DNA of 64,000 nucleotides from Phytohabitans suffuscus (GCF_011764565.1 NZ_AP022871.1:3038320-3102319); one strand, 5' to 3'; shown: positions 27,137 through 35,586, counted from the first letter of the stretch. The notes: generated by a model from the letters alone, not told the origin. Translations and numbers: made by a program.

Positions 27137-28485
27137 GACTTGTCCTCCAGATCGGGCACCTCGCCGGCCTGGGCGCTGTGCGGCACTTCAAGGTCGAACA
27201 GCTCACGCAGCAGCGCGGTGTACTGGTCGCCGCCGGGCTCCGCGGCGAGCTGGCGCACCCGTACGGTCGGCGAGTGGAGCAGCCGCTGCACGACCCGGTG
27301 CACGGTGTGTGCCACGTCGGCGCGTTGCTCGTCGGTCAGGTCGGGGCGGCGCTGGGCCAGCCGGCGCAGCTCGGCGGTCACCACGTCGTCGGCGCGCGTA
27401 CGCAGCGCGGCGACGGTGGGCGCCACGTCCGCGCCGCGCAGCCAGCCGAGGAACGCCTCCACCTCGGCGGCCACGATCGTCTCGACCGCGGCCTCGTCGG
27501 CGGCGGCCGGGCCGGTGCGCAGGCTGGCGGCGAGCCGGTCGATGTCGATCACCACGACGCCCGGCACCTCGGCCGCGGCCGGCTCGACGTCGCGGGGCAC
27601 GGCCAGGTCGAGGATGACCAGCGGCCGGTCGCGCCCTTCGACCGCGCGGGACACGGCCTCGCGGGTCAGCACGTGCTCGCTCGACGCGGTGGCGGTGGCC
27701 ACGACGTCGACGCCGGCGAGCGCGGTGGGCAGGTCGGCGTAGGGCACCGCGGTCGCGCCGTACGCCGAGGCGAGCCGCTCGGCCCGCCCCGCGCCACGGT
27801 TGGTCACGGTGAGCGGGCCGGCACCGGCGCGCGAGAGCGTGGCCAGCGAGAGCGAACCCATCGCGCCCGCACCGATCACCAGCGCCGGGCGGCCGGCCAG
27901 GTCGGCGGGCGGGTGCTCGCAGTCGACGCCGAGCAGGCAGTCGTGGTCGCCGGCGAGCGCGGACGCGGCCACGCCGAGCGCGGCCGTCACCACGCTCTGG
28001 CCGGCCCGGTCGATCCCGGTCTCGGTGTGCGCCCGCTTGCCCACCCGCAGCGCCTGCTGCATCAGCTCGTGCAGCAGGCGGCCGGCGCTCTCGTGGTCGA
28101 TCGCCGCCTGGTACGCCTCGCGGAGCTGCCCCAGGATCTGCGCCTCGCCGACGACCATCGAGTCGAGGCCGCTGGCCACCCGGAAGGCGTGCCGCACGGC
28201 GGCGGCGTCGTAGTGCACGTACAGGTGGTCGGCCAGGTCGGCGGAGCTGCGCCCGGCCCGCGCCCCCAAAACCGTGCAGATCTCGCCGAGGCCGCCGTGG
28301 AAGCCGTTGACCGCCGCGTAGACCTCCACGCGGTTGCACGTGGAGAGCACGACGGCCTCGCTCACGTACGCCTGGGCGAGGAGCCGGTCGTGCACGGTGG
28401 CGAGGTCGGTCGGGGCGACGGCGATCTGCTCAAGGATCGAGACCGGCGCCGTGCGGTACGACGCGCCTACGACGATGAGGTTCAC
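27133..28485 (-). CDS. hemA: Glutamyl-tRNA reductase
   Basis: 450 residues. It reduces glutamyl-tRNA to glutamate-1-semialdehyde, the first step of C5 heme synthesis. The catalytic Cys is in VLSTCNRVEVYA (about 50), with GLDSMVVGEAQILGQ and the NADPH-binding VIGAGAMGSL. The GTG at 28485 overlaps the rex stop by GTGA, so translation is coupled to the redox repressor. hemL is not in the window. Confidence 0.97.
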   Translation of the reverse strand: MNLIVVGASYRTAPVSILEQIAVAPTDLATVHDRLLAQAYVSEAVVLSTCNRVEVYAAVNGFHGGLGEICTVLGARAGRSSADLADHLYVHYDAAAVRHAFRVASGLDSMVVGEAQILGQLREAYQAAIDHESAGRLLHELMQQALRVGKRAHTETGIDRAGQSVVTAALGVAASALAGDHDCLLGVDCEHPPADLAGRPALVIGAGAMGSLSLATLSRAGAGPLTVTNRGAGRAERLASAYGATAVPYADLPTALAGVDVVATATASSEHVLTREAVSRAVEGRDRPLVILDLAVPRDVEPAAAEVPGVVVIDIDRLAASLRTGPAAADEAAVETIVAAEVEAFLGWLRGADVAPTVAALRTRADDVVTAELRRLAQRRPDLTDEQRADVAHTVHRVVQRLLHSPTVRVRQLAAEPGGDQYTALLRELFDLEVPHSAQAGEVPDLEDKS

Positions 28486-29357
28486 GTGCCGACCGCCTCC
28501 TCGGTGCCGGTAGCGGAGAGCCCACCGGGCAGCGCCGTGAGGCCACCCGCGGGACCGTGCTGGCTGCGCTCGCTTCGCTCGCTGAAGGCCCCGGGAAGCC
28601 GGCGCGCTCCACCCTCGTCGCTGCGCTCCTCGGGCCGGAGCTTGCCGGCCCCGGACCCGGTGGCCGGCAACGAGGTGAGCGATGCCTTGCGGTGCTCGTG
28701 AAACGAGAGGATCTGCAGCTCGATGGCCAGATCGACCTTGCGGACGTCGACCCCCTCGGGTACCGAGAGTACGCAAGGAGCGAAGTTGAGAATGCTCGTA
28801 ACACCCGCCGCGACCAACTGATCGGCGACACTCTGCGCGGCGGCGGCCGGAGTCGCGATCACACCAATGGCGATCGACTCGGCGGCGGCGGTCTCCGTGA
28901 GGTCTTCGATATGGCGCACGACCAGCCCGTTTATCAGCTCGCCCACCCGCGAGGGGTCAGCGTCGAACAGGGCGGCGATGCGGAAACCTCGCGTGGCGAA
29001 GCCCGCGTAGCCAGCCAGGGCGTGACCGAGGTTACCCACGCCGACCAGGGCCACCGCCCGCCGCTGGGTGAGCCCCAACACATACTCGATCTGCTCGATC
29101 AGCAGGGCCACGTCGTAGCCGACACCACGCGTCCCGTACGACCCGAGGTGGGACAGGTCTTTGCGGAGCTTTGCCGAGTTGACCCCCGCGGCGGCGGCCA
29201 GGCCCTCGCTGGAGACGGTGTCGTTGCCGGACTCGGCGAGGTTGTGCAGCGCACGCAGGTATTCCGGGAGGCGGGCCACCGTGGCCTCCGGCAGGTCCGG
29301 AAGGGCCGGGACGGCACCGGGCTGCCCGGACTGACCACCGGGGCGCTGCTGGCTCAT
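28482..29357 (-). CDS. rex: Redox-sensing repressor Rex with inserted C-terminal repeat
   Basis: 291 residues: winged helix (about 18-90, TVARLPEYLRALHNLAE and SAKLRKDLSHLGSYG) and a Rossmann NADH-binding domain (GVGNLGHALAGYAGF). Rex senses NADH/NAD+ and represses respiratory and heme genes. After the normal end near residue 232 (SFHEHRKAS) the protein carries about 55 extra residues of low-complexity type, including EERSDEGG and SERSERSQ, encoded by an inserted palindromic repeat. A Rex operator lies upstream, so the operon is probably autoregulated. Confidence 0.95.
   Translation of the reverse strand: MSQQRPGGQSGQPGAVPALPDLPEATVARLPEYLRALHNLAESGNDTVSSEGLAAAAGVNSAKLRKDLSHLGSYGTRGVGYDVALLIEQIEYVLGLTQRRAVALVGVGNLGHALAGYAGFATRGFRIAALFDADPSRVGELINGLVVRHIEDLTETAAAESIAIGVIATPAAAAQSVADQLVAAGVTSILNFAPCVLSVPEGVDVRKVDLAIELQILSFHEHRKASLTSLPATGSGAGKLRPEERSDEGGARRLPGAFSERSERSQHGPAGGLTALPGGLSATGTEEAVGT
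28561..28675. repeat. REP-like palindromic repeat inside rex
   Basis: The stretch with CTGCGCTCGCTTCGCTCGCT at its left and GTCGCTGCGCTCCTCGG at its right, around GGCCCCGGGAAGCCGG, looks like a repetitive extragenic element that inserted in frame and added a tail to Rex. Boundaries are approximate. Confidence 0.6.
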
Positions 29358-29444
29358 GTGACTCCGTGCTCCGTGGGGAACCCACCGTCGACTGCCCCGA
29401 AGGGCTGTGCTAGCGGGGCGCTACGGCTTAACACACTAGGCGCT

Positions 29445-29460
29445 TGTGAAGTCGTGCACA
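29445..29460. promoter_or_regulatory. Rex operator upstream of rex-hemACDB
   Basis: TGTGAAGTCGTGCACA matches the actinobacterial Rex operator pattern TGTGAA-N4-TTCACA in 11 of 12 fixed positions. On the minus strand TAGTGT (29433-29438) is a likely -10, so Rex would block the promoter. The rex-hemACD operator in Streptomyces is the precedent. Confidence 0.75.
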
Positions 29461-29483
29461 AATCGCGATCTTGATCAAGCAAC

Positions 29484-30128
29484 TCAGGTGCCGAGGTATG
29501 CCAGTACAGCCAATACCCGGCGGTGCTGCTCCTCGTCGGGCGGAAGTTGAAGCTTGGTGAAGATGTTGCGCACGTGCTTTTCCACCGCACCGTCGCTCAC
29601 CACGAGAATGCGCGCGATCGCGGTATTCGACCGGCCCTCGGCCATCAGCGACAGCACCTCCCGCTCGCGTGGCGTCAGCTCGCGCAGCGGGTCGTCACGG
29701 CGCCGCCGCACCAGCAGCTGGCTCACCACCTCGGGGTCGAGCACGGTGCCGCCGGCGGCCACCCGGGCCACCGCGTCCAGGAACTCCGCGATCGCGGCCA
29801 CCCGATCCTTGAGCAGGTAGCCCACCGCGCCGGCCCGGTCGGCGAGCAGGTCGTCCGCGTACGACACCTCGACGTACTGGGAGAGCACCAGGATCGGCGT
29901 ACGCGGCACCCGTTCCCGAGCGGTGACCGCCGCACGCAGTCCCTCGTCGGTGTGCGTGGGCGGCATCCGTACGTCCACGATCGACAGGTCTGGCCGGTGC
30001 TCCTCGACCGCCGCGACGAGGCTGTCGCCGTCACCCACGGCGGCGACGACATCGTGGCCGTTTTCGGTCAGCAACCGGACGAGGCCCTCCCGCAGGAGGA
30101 CCGCGTCATCGGCGATCACGACGCGCAT
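29484..30128 (-). CDS. NarL/LuxR-family response regulator
   Basis: 214 residues from ATG 30128: receiver domain with the phospho-acceptor Asp in SIVDVRMPP (about 52) and LKDR switch region, then a LuxR-type HTH (about 148-205, LTPREREVLSLMAEGRSNTAIA). Its partner is the adjacent histidine kinase, with which the longer ATG at 30158 would overlap by 7 bp. GGAG lies 12 bases before 30128. Target genes are unknown. Confidence 0.9.
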   Translation of the reverse strand: MRVVIADDAVLLREGLVRLLTENGHDVVAAVGDGDSLVAAVEEHRPDLSIVDVRMPPTHTDEGLRAAVTARERVPRTPILVLSQYVEVSYADDLLADRAGAVGYLLKDRVAAIAEFLDAVARVAAGGTVLDPEVVSQLLVRRRRDDPLRELTPREREVLSLMAEGRSNTAIARILVVSDGAVEKHVRNIFTKLQLPPDEEQHRRVLAVLAYLGT

Positions 30129-30151
30129 GGGGCTTTGTATCTCCGTGGCGC

Positions 30152-31447
30152 TCAGCATGGCAACTCGGCGCGGACCTCGGTGGGGCCGCCGACCGGGCTC
30201 AGCACATCGAGCGTGCCGCCGTTGGACCGCAGCCGGTCGGCGATGCCGGCCAGGCCGTGGCCCTTGGAGACGTGCGCGCCGCCGTCGCCGTCGTCGATGA
30301 TGTCGATCTTCAGGTGGTCACCGGCGCGGGAGACGACCACCCAACACTCGGTGGCGCCGCTGTGCTTGGCCACGTTGGTGAGCGCCTCGGCCACCACGAA
30401 GTACGCCGTGGTCTCGACCGACGCCTCCAGCCGGCCGAGCTTCGGGTCGATGGTGAGGTCGACCGGGATCACGCCGCGGGCGGCGAGGGCGGCGAGCGCG
30501 CTCGGCAGGCCGCGGTCGACCAGGATCGGCGGCGCGATGCCGCGGGAGAGCGCACGGAGCTCGGCCAGCGTGTCGCGGGTCTGGGTGAGCGCCTCGTCGA
30601 GCGTGCGCCGGGCCGCCTCGGGGTCGCTCTCCATCTGCTGCTGCGCCCGGCCCAGGTCCATGGCCAGTCGCACCAGCCGCTGCTGCGGGCCGTCGTGGAT
30701 GTCGCGCTCCAGCCGGCGCAGCGCGTTGGCCTCGGCGGAGACGGCCGCCGCCCGCTGCTCCTCAAGCACCGTGATCCGGTTGCGCATCTCGGCCACCCCG
30801 GTCAGCAGCGCCTTGCCGAAGCTCGCCTCCAGCAGGGCACAGCCGCGGACCACGACCGGCAGCGTGATCAGGAAGAAGATGCCGAACGCGCTGTACATCG
30901 CGATGCGCGCGCCGATCGAGTCGCCGAGGCCCAGCAGCTCGGCCAGGTCCTGGTCGTCCGGGCCGTTGGGGATCGTCCACGCGTACGTCCAGTAGAGGCA
31001 GCCGGCGATCGCGCCGGACCACCAGGTGATCGTGACGACGAACGCGAAGATCGAGATCGGAAGCTTGATGATGCCGTGGGCCAGGTCGAGCCAGGACTGG
31101 GCGTCGACGATCGGCGTGATCACCCGGCGCCACACGCTCGCGCCGTCTTCGGCGCTGCGGTAGTGCGGCCGGACCCGGTCCTGTCGCAGCACGAGCGGCA
31201 TGCGCAGCCGCTCCAGGTCGGCGAACGCGCGGGCCGCGTAGAGCGCGCCGGCCAGGATCGGCAGGCCGATGACGGTGATGCCGAGACCGATGCCGGCGGC
31301 CAGGCCCGTCACCAGCACGATGAATGACGCCACCGCGATCGGGAAGCCCAGCAGGACGTAGCCGGAGTCGGCCGCCAGCTGGCGGACCATGGGACGGCGG
31401 GCGGTCGGCTCGGCGCCGGCGCTCGCGGGCGCGGTGGTGGTGGTCAT
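30152..31447 (-). CDS. Sensor histidine kinase, NarL-type (HisKA_3)
   Basis: 431 residues. An N-terminal sensor domain with four predicted membrane helices (about 25-75 and 110-190), then the HisKA_3 dimerisation helix with the phospho-acceptor His in RRLERDIHDGPQQR (about 249), then the HATPase (EALTNVAKHSGA, GDGGAHVSKGHGLAGI). It phosphorylates the downstream LuxR-type regulator. Start ATG 31447 follows TAGCGT by 7 bases (leaderless); the longer GTG 31465 is not supported. Confidence 0.9.
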   Translation of the reverse strand: MTTTTAPASAGAEPTARRPMVRQLAADSGYVLLGFPIAVASFIVLVTGLAAGIGLGITVIGLPILAGALYAARAFADLERLRMPLVLRQDRVRPHYRSAEDGASVWRRVITPIVDAQSWLDLAHGIIKLPISIFAFVVTITWWSGAIAGCLYWTYAWTIPNGPDDQDLAELLGLGDSIGARIAMYSAFGIFFLITLPVVVRGCALLEASFGKALLTGVAEMRNRITVLEEQRAAAVSAEANALRRLERDIHDGPQQRLVRLAMDLGRAQQQMESDPEAARRTLDEALTQTRDTLAELRALSRGIAPPILVDRGLPSALAALAARGVIPVDLTIDPKLGRLEASVETTAYFVVAEALTNVAKHSGATECWVVVSRAGDHLKIDIIDDGDGGAHVSKGHGLAGIADRLRSNGGTLDVLSPVGGPTEVRAELPC

Positions 31448-31454
31448 GTCATCG

Positions 31455-31460
31455 ACGCTA
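31455..31460 (-). promoter_or_regulatory. -10 element of leaderless histidine kinase gene
   Basis: Minus-strand TAGCGT, 7 bases before ATG 31447. Confidence 0.5.
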
Positions 31461-31617
31461 GGCATCGGGCTGGCCGGCTCCCATCCCGTCGGCTGGCCTC
31501 TTGGCGGTAGGGCTTTCCCTACTATCGCGGACCAGCGGCACTATCGCCGGACCAGGTCCGCGGCCATATCGCGGACCGGACGCGCGGACCGGGTCCGCGG
31601 CGGTGGCGCCCGGGGGC

Positions 31618-32259
31618 TCAGATGTCCGAGGCGAGGCGGACGGCATCGACGAGGGAGTCCGCCACCGGTACGCCGACCGCGTGCAGCCGCGCCGGGTCGG
31701 TGAAACCGCCGGTGTAGAGCACGCAACGGGCACCGACCGAGGCGGCCGCGTCGGCGTCGTCGACCGAGTCGCCGATCAGCACCGTCGAGGAGCCCGGTAC
31801 GCCGAGCTCGGCGAGGTGGCGGGCGAGGTGCTCGGCCTTGAGGTCGCCGCCGAGCGTGCCGCGCAGGCCGTCGATCCGGGCCAGCAGGGAGGTCAGGCCG
31901 CGCCGCTCGACCTCCGGCACCAGCTCGTCGTGAAACCACATGGAGAGCAGCGACTGGCTGCCCGTCCAGCTGGACATGGCGGCCGTGGCGTCCATGGTCA
32001 GGCCGCAGCCGGTCAGGCCCAGCCGGTACGCGTCGTGGAAGATCTTGTCGAGGCGGCCGAACTCGCCGTCCTGCAGCGCCCGCCCCAGCACCTCGGCGTA
32101 GAACTCGGCGACCGGCCGGCGGAACGCCAGGCGGTGCGCGTCGGCGGTCAACGCCGGCGCGGAGACGCTGGCGAACGCCATGTTCGTCGAGGAGACGACC
32201 AGCGGGAGATCGTCGAGGAGGGTGCCGTTCCAGTCCCAGACCAGGTGCGTACTCGCCAC
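31618..32259 (-). CDS. HAD-family hydrolase, phosphoglycolate phosphatase-like
   Basis: 213 residues from GTG 32259. Motif I VWDWNGTLLDD near the N-terminus gives the nucleophile and acid/base Asp pair; motif IV is LIGDSVDDADAA. An alpha-helical cap (about 20-85) makes it a subfamily IA member such as phosphoglycolate phosphatase. The substrate is not determined by the sequence. The start is supported by TAGAGT 7 bases upstream; GTG 32268 is an alternative. Confidence 0.85.
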   Translation of the reverse strand: MASTHLVWDWNGTLLDDLPLVVSSTNMAFASVSAPALTADAHRLAFRRPVAEFYAEVLGRALQDGEFGRLDKIFHDAYRLGLTGCGLTMDATAAMSSWTGSQSLLSMWFHDELVPEVERRGLTSLLARIDGLRGTLGGDLKAEHLARHLAELGVPGSSTVLIGDSVDDADAAASVGARCVLYTGGFTDPARLHAVGVPVADSLVDAVRLASDI

Positions 32260-32266
32260 CTGGCGC

Positions 32267-32272
32267 ACTCTA
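32267..32272 (-). promoter_or_regulatory. -10 element of leaderless HAD gene
   Basis: Minus-strand TAGAGT, 7 bases before GTG 32259. Confidence 0.5.
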
Positions 32273-32292
32273 CTTCGCGAAGCCCGGCCGGC

Positions 32293-32541
32293 TCATTTCG
32301 ATTTCGAAAGATCGCGGAGAAGTCGCTGCTCCTCGACCCGCCAGTAGCCGTGCTCCTTGCCGTCGAGCAGGGTCACCGGCACGCGGTCTCCGTACTCCGC
32401 TTCGAGCTCGCGGTCGGACTCCACGTCGACCTCGACCCACCGCTCGCCGGTGGCCGCCGCGACCCGCTCGATCGCCTCCTTGGCGACGTCGCAGAGGTGG
32501 CAGCCGGGCCGCGTGATCAGCGTCAGCCTCGTGTCGCTCAC
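32293..32541 (-). CDS. Glutaredoxin-like protein (DUF836)
   Basis: 82-residue thioredoxin-fold protein with the redox motif CHLC in LITRPGCHLCDVAKEA, followed by the beta strand WVEVDVESDRELEAEYG and the cis-Pro segment RVPVTLL. It matches the short glutaredoxin family near heme genes in actinobacteria (Rv0508). Partner thiol (mycothiol or thioredoxin reductase) unknown. GTG 32541 overlaps the ligase stop by GTGA. Confidence 0.9.
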   Translation of the reverse strand: MSDTRLTLITRPGCHLCDVAKEAIERVAAATGERWVEVDVESDRELEAEYGDRVPVTLLDGKEHGYWRVEEQRLLRDLSKSK

Positions 32542-34130
32542 TGGACCGCCTCCGAGCGCAGCAGGGTCTTGCGCACCTTGCCGGTCGCCGAGTGCGGCAG
32601 CGACGACACGAACTCGACCGCGGTCGGGCACTTGAAGCGGGCCAGGTTGCGCTGGCAGTGCCGCTGCACCTCGGTCACCGTCAGCTCGGCGCCCGGCTCG
32701 GGCACCACGTACGCCTTGACGGTCTGGCCGGTCTGCGGGTGCGGCGCCCCGAGCACGGCCGCCTCGGCCACGCCGGGGCATGCCTCGATCACCAACTCCA
32801 CCTCGTGAGGGTAGACGTTGAAGCCGGAGACGAGGATCAGCTCACCCAGGCGGTCGACCAGGAAGAGATCGCCGTCGGCGTCCGCGTACGCCACGTCGCC
32901 GGTGGCCCACCAGCCCTCGGAATCGGGCCCGTCGCGCCCGTCCGGCCAGTACCCGGAGAAGAGGTTGGCGCCGCGCACCACGATCTCGCCGGGGTCGGTG
33001 CCCGGCGACTCCAGCTCGACCAGCAGCTCGTCCTCGGTGTCCGGGTCGACCGTGCCGTCGCGCCAGATGTCGCCGCCGTCGGCCGCCACGAGCCGCAGCT
33101 CGACCCCGGGGATCGGCTGCCCGATCGAGCCCATCTTCGGCGCGCCGCTCAGCAGCGTGGAGGTGAGCACCGGGGCGGTCTCGGTCAGCCCGTACCCGAC
33201 GAAGACCTGGCGTCCGGTCGCGTCGCCGATGCGGGCCGCGGTGGCCGGCTCCAGCGGCGCCGCGCCGCACACCGCGAGGCGCACCGAGCCGAACGCGGCG
33301 CCCAGGTCGGGCCGCGCCGCCCATCCCACGTACATCGAAGGGACGCCGACCACCGCCGTGACCCCGCAGCGGGCGATGACCTCGAGCGAGGCGGCCGGGT
33401 CGAAGCCCTCGACGAGCACGCCCCGCGCGCCGTGGAACGCCACGGCGCCCAGCCCCGTGTTGAGCCCGTACGCGTGAAAGAGCGGGACGGCCAGCAGCAG
33501 CACGTCGTCCGGGCCGACGACGTCGGGGATCCGGGCGACCTGCACGTGGTTGGCGATGAGCGCGCGGTGGGAGAGCATCGCGCCCTTCGGGCTGCCCTCG
33601 GTGCCCGACGTGTAGAGCAGCACGGCCAGGTCGGAGCCGCCGGTCTCGCGGGCCGGCGGCGGGCCGTCGAGGTCCGGCAGCTCCACGTGTACGGCCGAGA
33701 GCGCGGGCAGCTCGCTCCGGATCCCGTCGACCGTCTCGCGTACCCGCTCGGTGCAGACAAGCGTGGTGGCCGCCGAGTCGGCGAGCACGTGGCGCAGCTC
33801 GCGGGCCGTGTACTCCGGGTTGACCGGCACCGCGGTCAACCCCGCGCGCAGCGCGCCGAAGAACGCGACCGCGAAGTCGGGTGTGTTGCCCAGCGCGACC
33901 GCCACGCGCGCCGGATGTCCCGCCGTGGCCGGGGTGGTCCTGGCGCTCGCCTCGGCAAGCGCGCCCAGGCCGCGGGCCGCCGCGTCGACGCGCGCGTCGA
34001 GCTGCCCCCACGTCACGACCTCGTCCCGCCAGACGAGCGCCGGACGGTCGGCGCCGGCCTCGGCCGCACGGCGCACGTACTCGGCCAGGTTGTGGGCGGT
34101 GTCGCCGTCGCCGGCGGCTGGTTCGTACAC
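32538..34130 (-). CDS. AMP-forming acyl-CoA synthetase/ligase
   Basis: 530 residues of the ANL superfamily. The phosphate-binding loop is YTSGTEGSPKG, then GYGLTETAP, the ATP motif TGDVAYADADGDLFLVDR, the hinge GFNVYPHEVE, and the C-terminal catalytic Lys in PHSATGKVRKTLL. It activates a carboxylate as acyl-AMP and then acyl-CoA. A fatty acid or branched substrate is likely; no substrate-specific motif is clear. GTG 34130 is preferred over GTG 34136 because TAACCT lies 6 bases upstream. Confidence 0.88.
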   Translation of the reverse strand: MYEPAAGDGDTAHNLAEYVRRAAEAGADRPALVWRDEVVTWGQLDARVDAAARGLGALAEASARTTPATAGHPARVAVALGNTPDFAVAFFGALRAGLTAVPVNPEYTARELRHVLADSAATTLVCTERVRETVDGIRSELPALSAVHVELPDLDGPPPARETGGSDLAVLLYTSGTEGSPKGAMLSHRALIANHVQVARIPDVVGPDDVLLLAVPLFHAYGLNTGLGAVAFHGARGVLVEGFDPAASLEVIARCGVTAVVGVPSMYVGWAARPDLGAAFGSVRLAVCGAAPLEPATAARIGDATGRQVFVGYGLTETAPVLTSTLLSGAPKMGSIGQPIPGVELRLVAADGGDIWRDGTVDPDTEDELLVELESPGTDPGEIVVRGANLFSGYWPDGRDGPDSEGWWATGDVAYADADGDLFLVDRLGELILVSGFNVYPHEVELVIEACPGVAEAAVLGAPHPQTGQTVKAYVVPEPGAELTVTEVQRHCQRNLARFKCPTAVEFVSSLPHSATGKVRKTLLRSEAVQ

Positions 34131-34136
34131 CCTCAC

Positions 34137-34142
34137 AGGTTA
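34137..34142 (-). promoter_or_regulatory. -10 element of leaderless ligase gene
   Basis: Minus-strand TAACCT, 6 bases before GTG 34130. Confidence 0.45.
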
Positions 34143-34304
34143 ATGTGAGCCGCCTTACCCGAGTGTCGCCTGATGTTCAGTTCGCGCCCGCCTGCGCTCG
34201 GTGGGGCTGTATAGACCGCGGAAGGCGCATTCGGGGTCACTGCGGCGTGTCGCATTTTGCGTCACCCGAACGGGTCTCTACTACCGCTGTCGGGTGTCGG
34301 ACGC

Positions 34305-34319
34305 CGCACACGGTGTGCG
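34305..34319. promoter_or_regulatory. 15-bp palindrome upstream of bldN
   Basis: CGCACAC, one base, GTGTGCG. It lies in the 330-bp non-coding region between the ligase and the bldN leader. TATTAT at 34393-34398 is a possible -10 further down. Candidate operator; factor unknown. Confidence 0.4.
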
Positions 34320-34459
34320 TCGGATTCGGCCACGATCGGTAAATAATTCGGCTCTGTGTAACGGACTCCGCACACGTGGGTGACGTTGGCCCTATTATCT
34401 CCTGGGTCGGCTCACCCCTTTTGCCGTGAGTCGACACCCCTCACCCCGAGGAGGCCGCC

Positions 34460-34600
34460 GTGCCCGTTAACGCACCGCACCAGCACCTCAAGGGTGTGTG
34501 TCGCCCGTTGGCGCGTCCTGTCCCGCTGGAAGGGGACCGCGCGAGACCCGGCACATGCCCGATGATGGCGCTGCGCGGGGTCTCGGAGGAGGGGCAGTGA
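34460..34600 (+). CDS. Small ORF translationally coupled to bldN
   Basis: 46 codons from GTG 34460 (VPVNAPHQHLKGVCRPLARP...), with a strong ribosome site GAGGAGG eight bases upstream. It ends at a TGA that overlaps the bldN GTG (GTGA at 34597-34600). Third codon positions are about 80% G/C, coding-like but lower than its neighbours. It contains two Cys and no domain I recognise. It could be a leader peptide that couples ribosome flow into bldN, or a real small protein. Conservation is needed to decide. Confidence 0.45.
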   Translation: MPVNAPHQHLKGVCRPLARPVPLEGDRARPGTCPMMALRGVSEEGQ

Positions 34601-35520
34601 CGGCCTACACGTACCAGGAGCTGTACGCGCAGATGGCGCTCGCCGACGGCCTGCGGGCCCTGCGCATGGCGATGAACGACATGGGCACCCGTCATAGTCG
34701 CGGCCGGGCCCCCCATGTCAACGAGGCGCCCGGGCGCCACGCACCCGGCTCCAACGCCGGCCCCGGCGGCCGGGTCGTCGCGCCGGGCCGCCCCTCGATG
34801 CCGGCCCAGCCGGCCCCGGGGCACAACCCGGCAGACCCCGGCATTCGCGCGGGCGGCGACACGGACACCGCCGTGCTGCCCGTCGTCGAGACCGGCCCGT
34901 CCGGCGGGGGCGGCGCGCCACCGACCCGATACCCGGACCGCCCGGATCCGACCGACGCCGCCGCCGAGGTGTGGGCGCTCGTCGAGCGGGCACAGGCCGG
35001 CGAGGCCGAGGCGTTCGGCCTCATCTACGACAGGTATGTCGACACGGTCTTCCGCTTCATCTACTTCCGGGTCGGCAACCGCCAGCTCGCCGAAGACCTC
35101 ACCTCCGACACCTTCCTGCGCGCCCTCAAACGCATCGGCAGCTTCACCTGGCAGGGCCGCGACCTCGGCGCCTGGCTGGTCACCATCGCCCGCAACCTCG
35201 TCGCCGACCACTTCAAGTCCGGCCGCTACCGCCTGGAGGTCACCACGGGTGACGTCCTCGACGCCGATCGTGAAGATCGCGGACCCGAGGGCAGCCCCGA
35301 GGCCGCCGTCGTCGACCACATCACCAACGTCGCCCTCCTGAGTGCCGTCAAGCAGCTCAACCCGGAGCAGCAGGAGTGCATCGTCCTCCGCTTCCTGCAA
35401 GGTTTCTCCGTCGCCGAGACCGCCCAGGCGATGGGAAAGAACGAAGGTGCCATCAAGGCCCTTCAGTACCGCGCGGTACGCGCACTCGCCCGGCTCCTGC
35501 CGGACGGGTTCCAACCGTGA
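34597..35520 (+). CDS. bldN: ECF sigma factor of the BldN type
   Basis: 307 residues from GTG 34597 with ribosome site GGAGGAGGGG. An N-terminal extension of about 125 residues (Pro/Gly-rich middle part) precedes sigma region 2 (about 127-200, AFGLIYDRYVDTVFRFIYFRV and LAEDLTSDTFLRAL) and region 4 (about 245-300, CIVLRFLQGFSVAETAQAMG). The extension, the following DUF5667 membrane gene and the location near rex-hem and glutaredoxin match Streptomyces bldN, which controls aerial hyphae and sporulation genes. In this group it may control spore or differentiation genes (inference). Confidence 0.85.
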   Translation: MTAYTYQELYAQMALADGLRALRMAMNDMGTRHSRGRAPHVNEAPGRHAPGSNAGPGGRVVAPGRPSMPAQPAPGHNPADPGIRAGGDTDTAVLPVVETGPSGGGGAPPTRYPDRPDPTDAAAEVWALVERAQAGEAEAFGLIYDRYVDTVFRFIYFRVGNRQLAEDLTSDTFLRALKRIGSFTWQGRDLGAWLVTIARNLVADHFKSGRYRLEVTTGDVLDADREDRGPEGSPEAAVVDHITNVALLSAVKQLNPEQQECIVLRFLQGFSVAETAQAMGKNEGAIKALQYRAVRALARLLPDGFQP

Positions 35521-35557
35521 CCCTCCTCACTCTTCGTAACGGCGCTCGGCGCCCACC

Positions 35558-35586
35558 CGTAACCGCACGTGCCCGCCCAGCGTTTG
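35558..35586 (+). promoter_or_regulatory. Candidate BldN-dependent promoter of rsbN
   Basis: CGTAAC (35558-35563), 17 bases, CGTTTG (35581-35586). The BldN consensus I know is CGTAAC, 16 bases, CGTTGA, so the -35 is exact and the -10 partial. A second CGTAAC at 35535-35540 lacks a partner. Confidence 0.4.

Noticed and set aside
34356..34389. BldN-type promoter before bldN itself (TGTAAC ... CGTTGG)
   Set aside because: The spacing is 21 bases instead of about 16 and both hexamers deviate.
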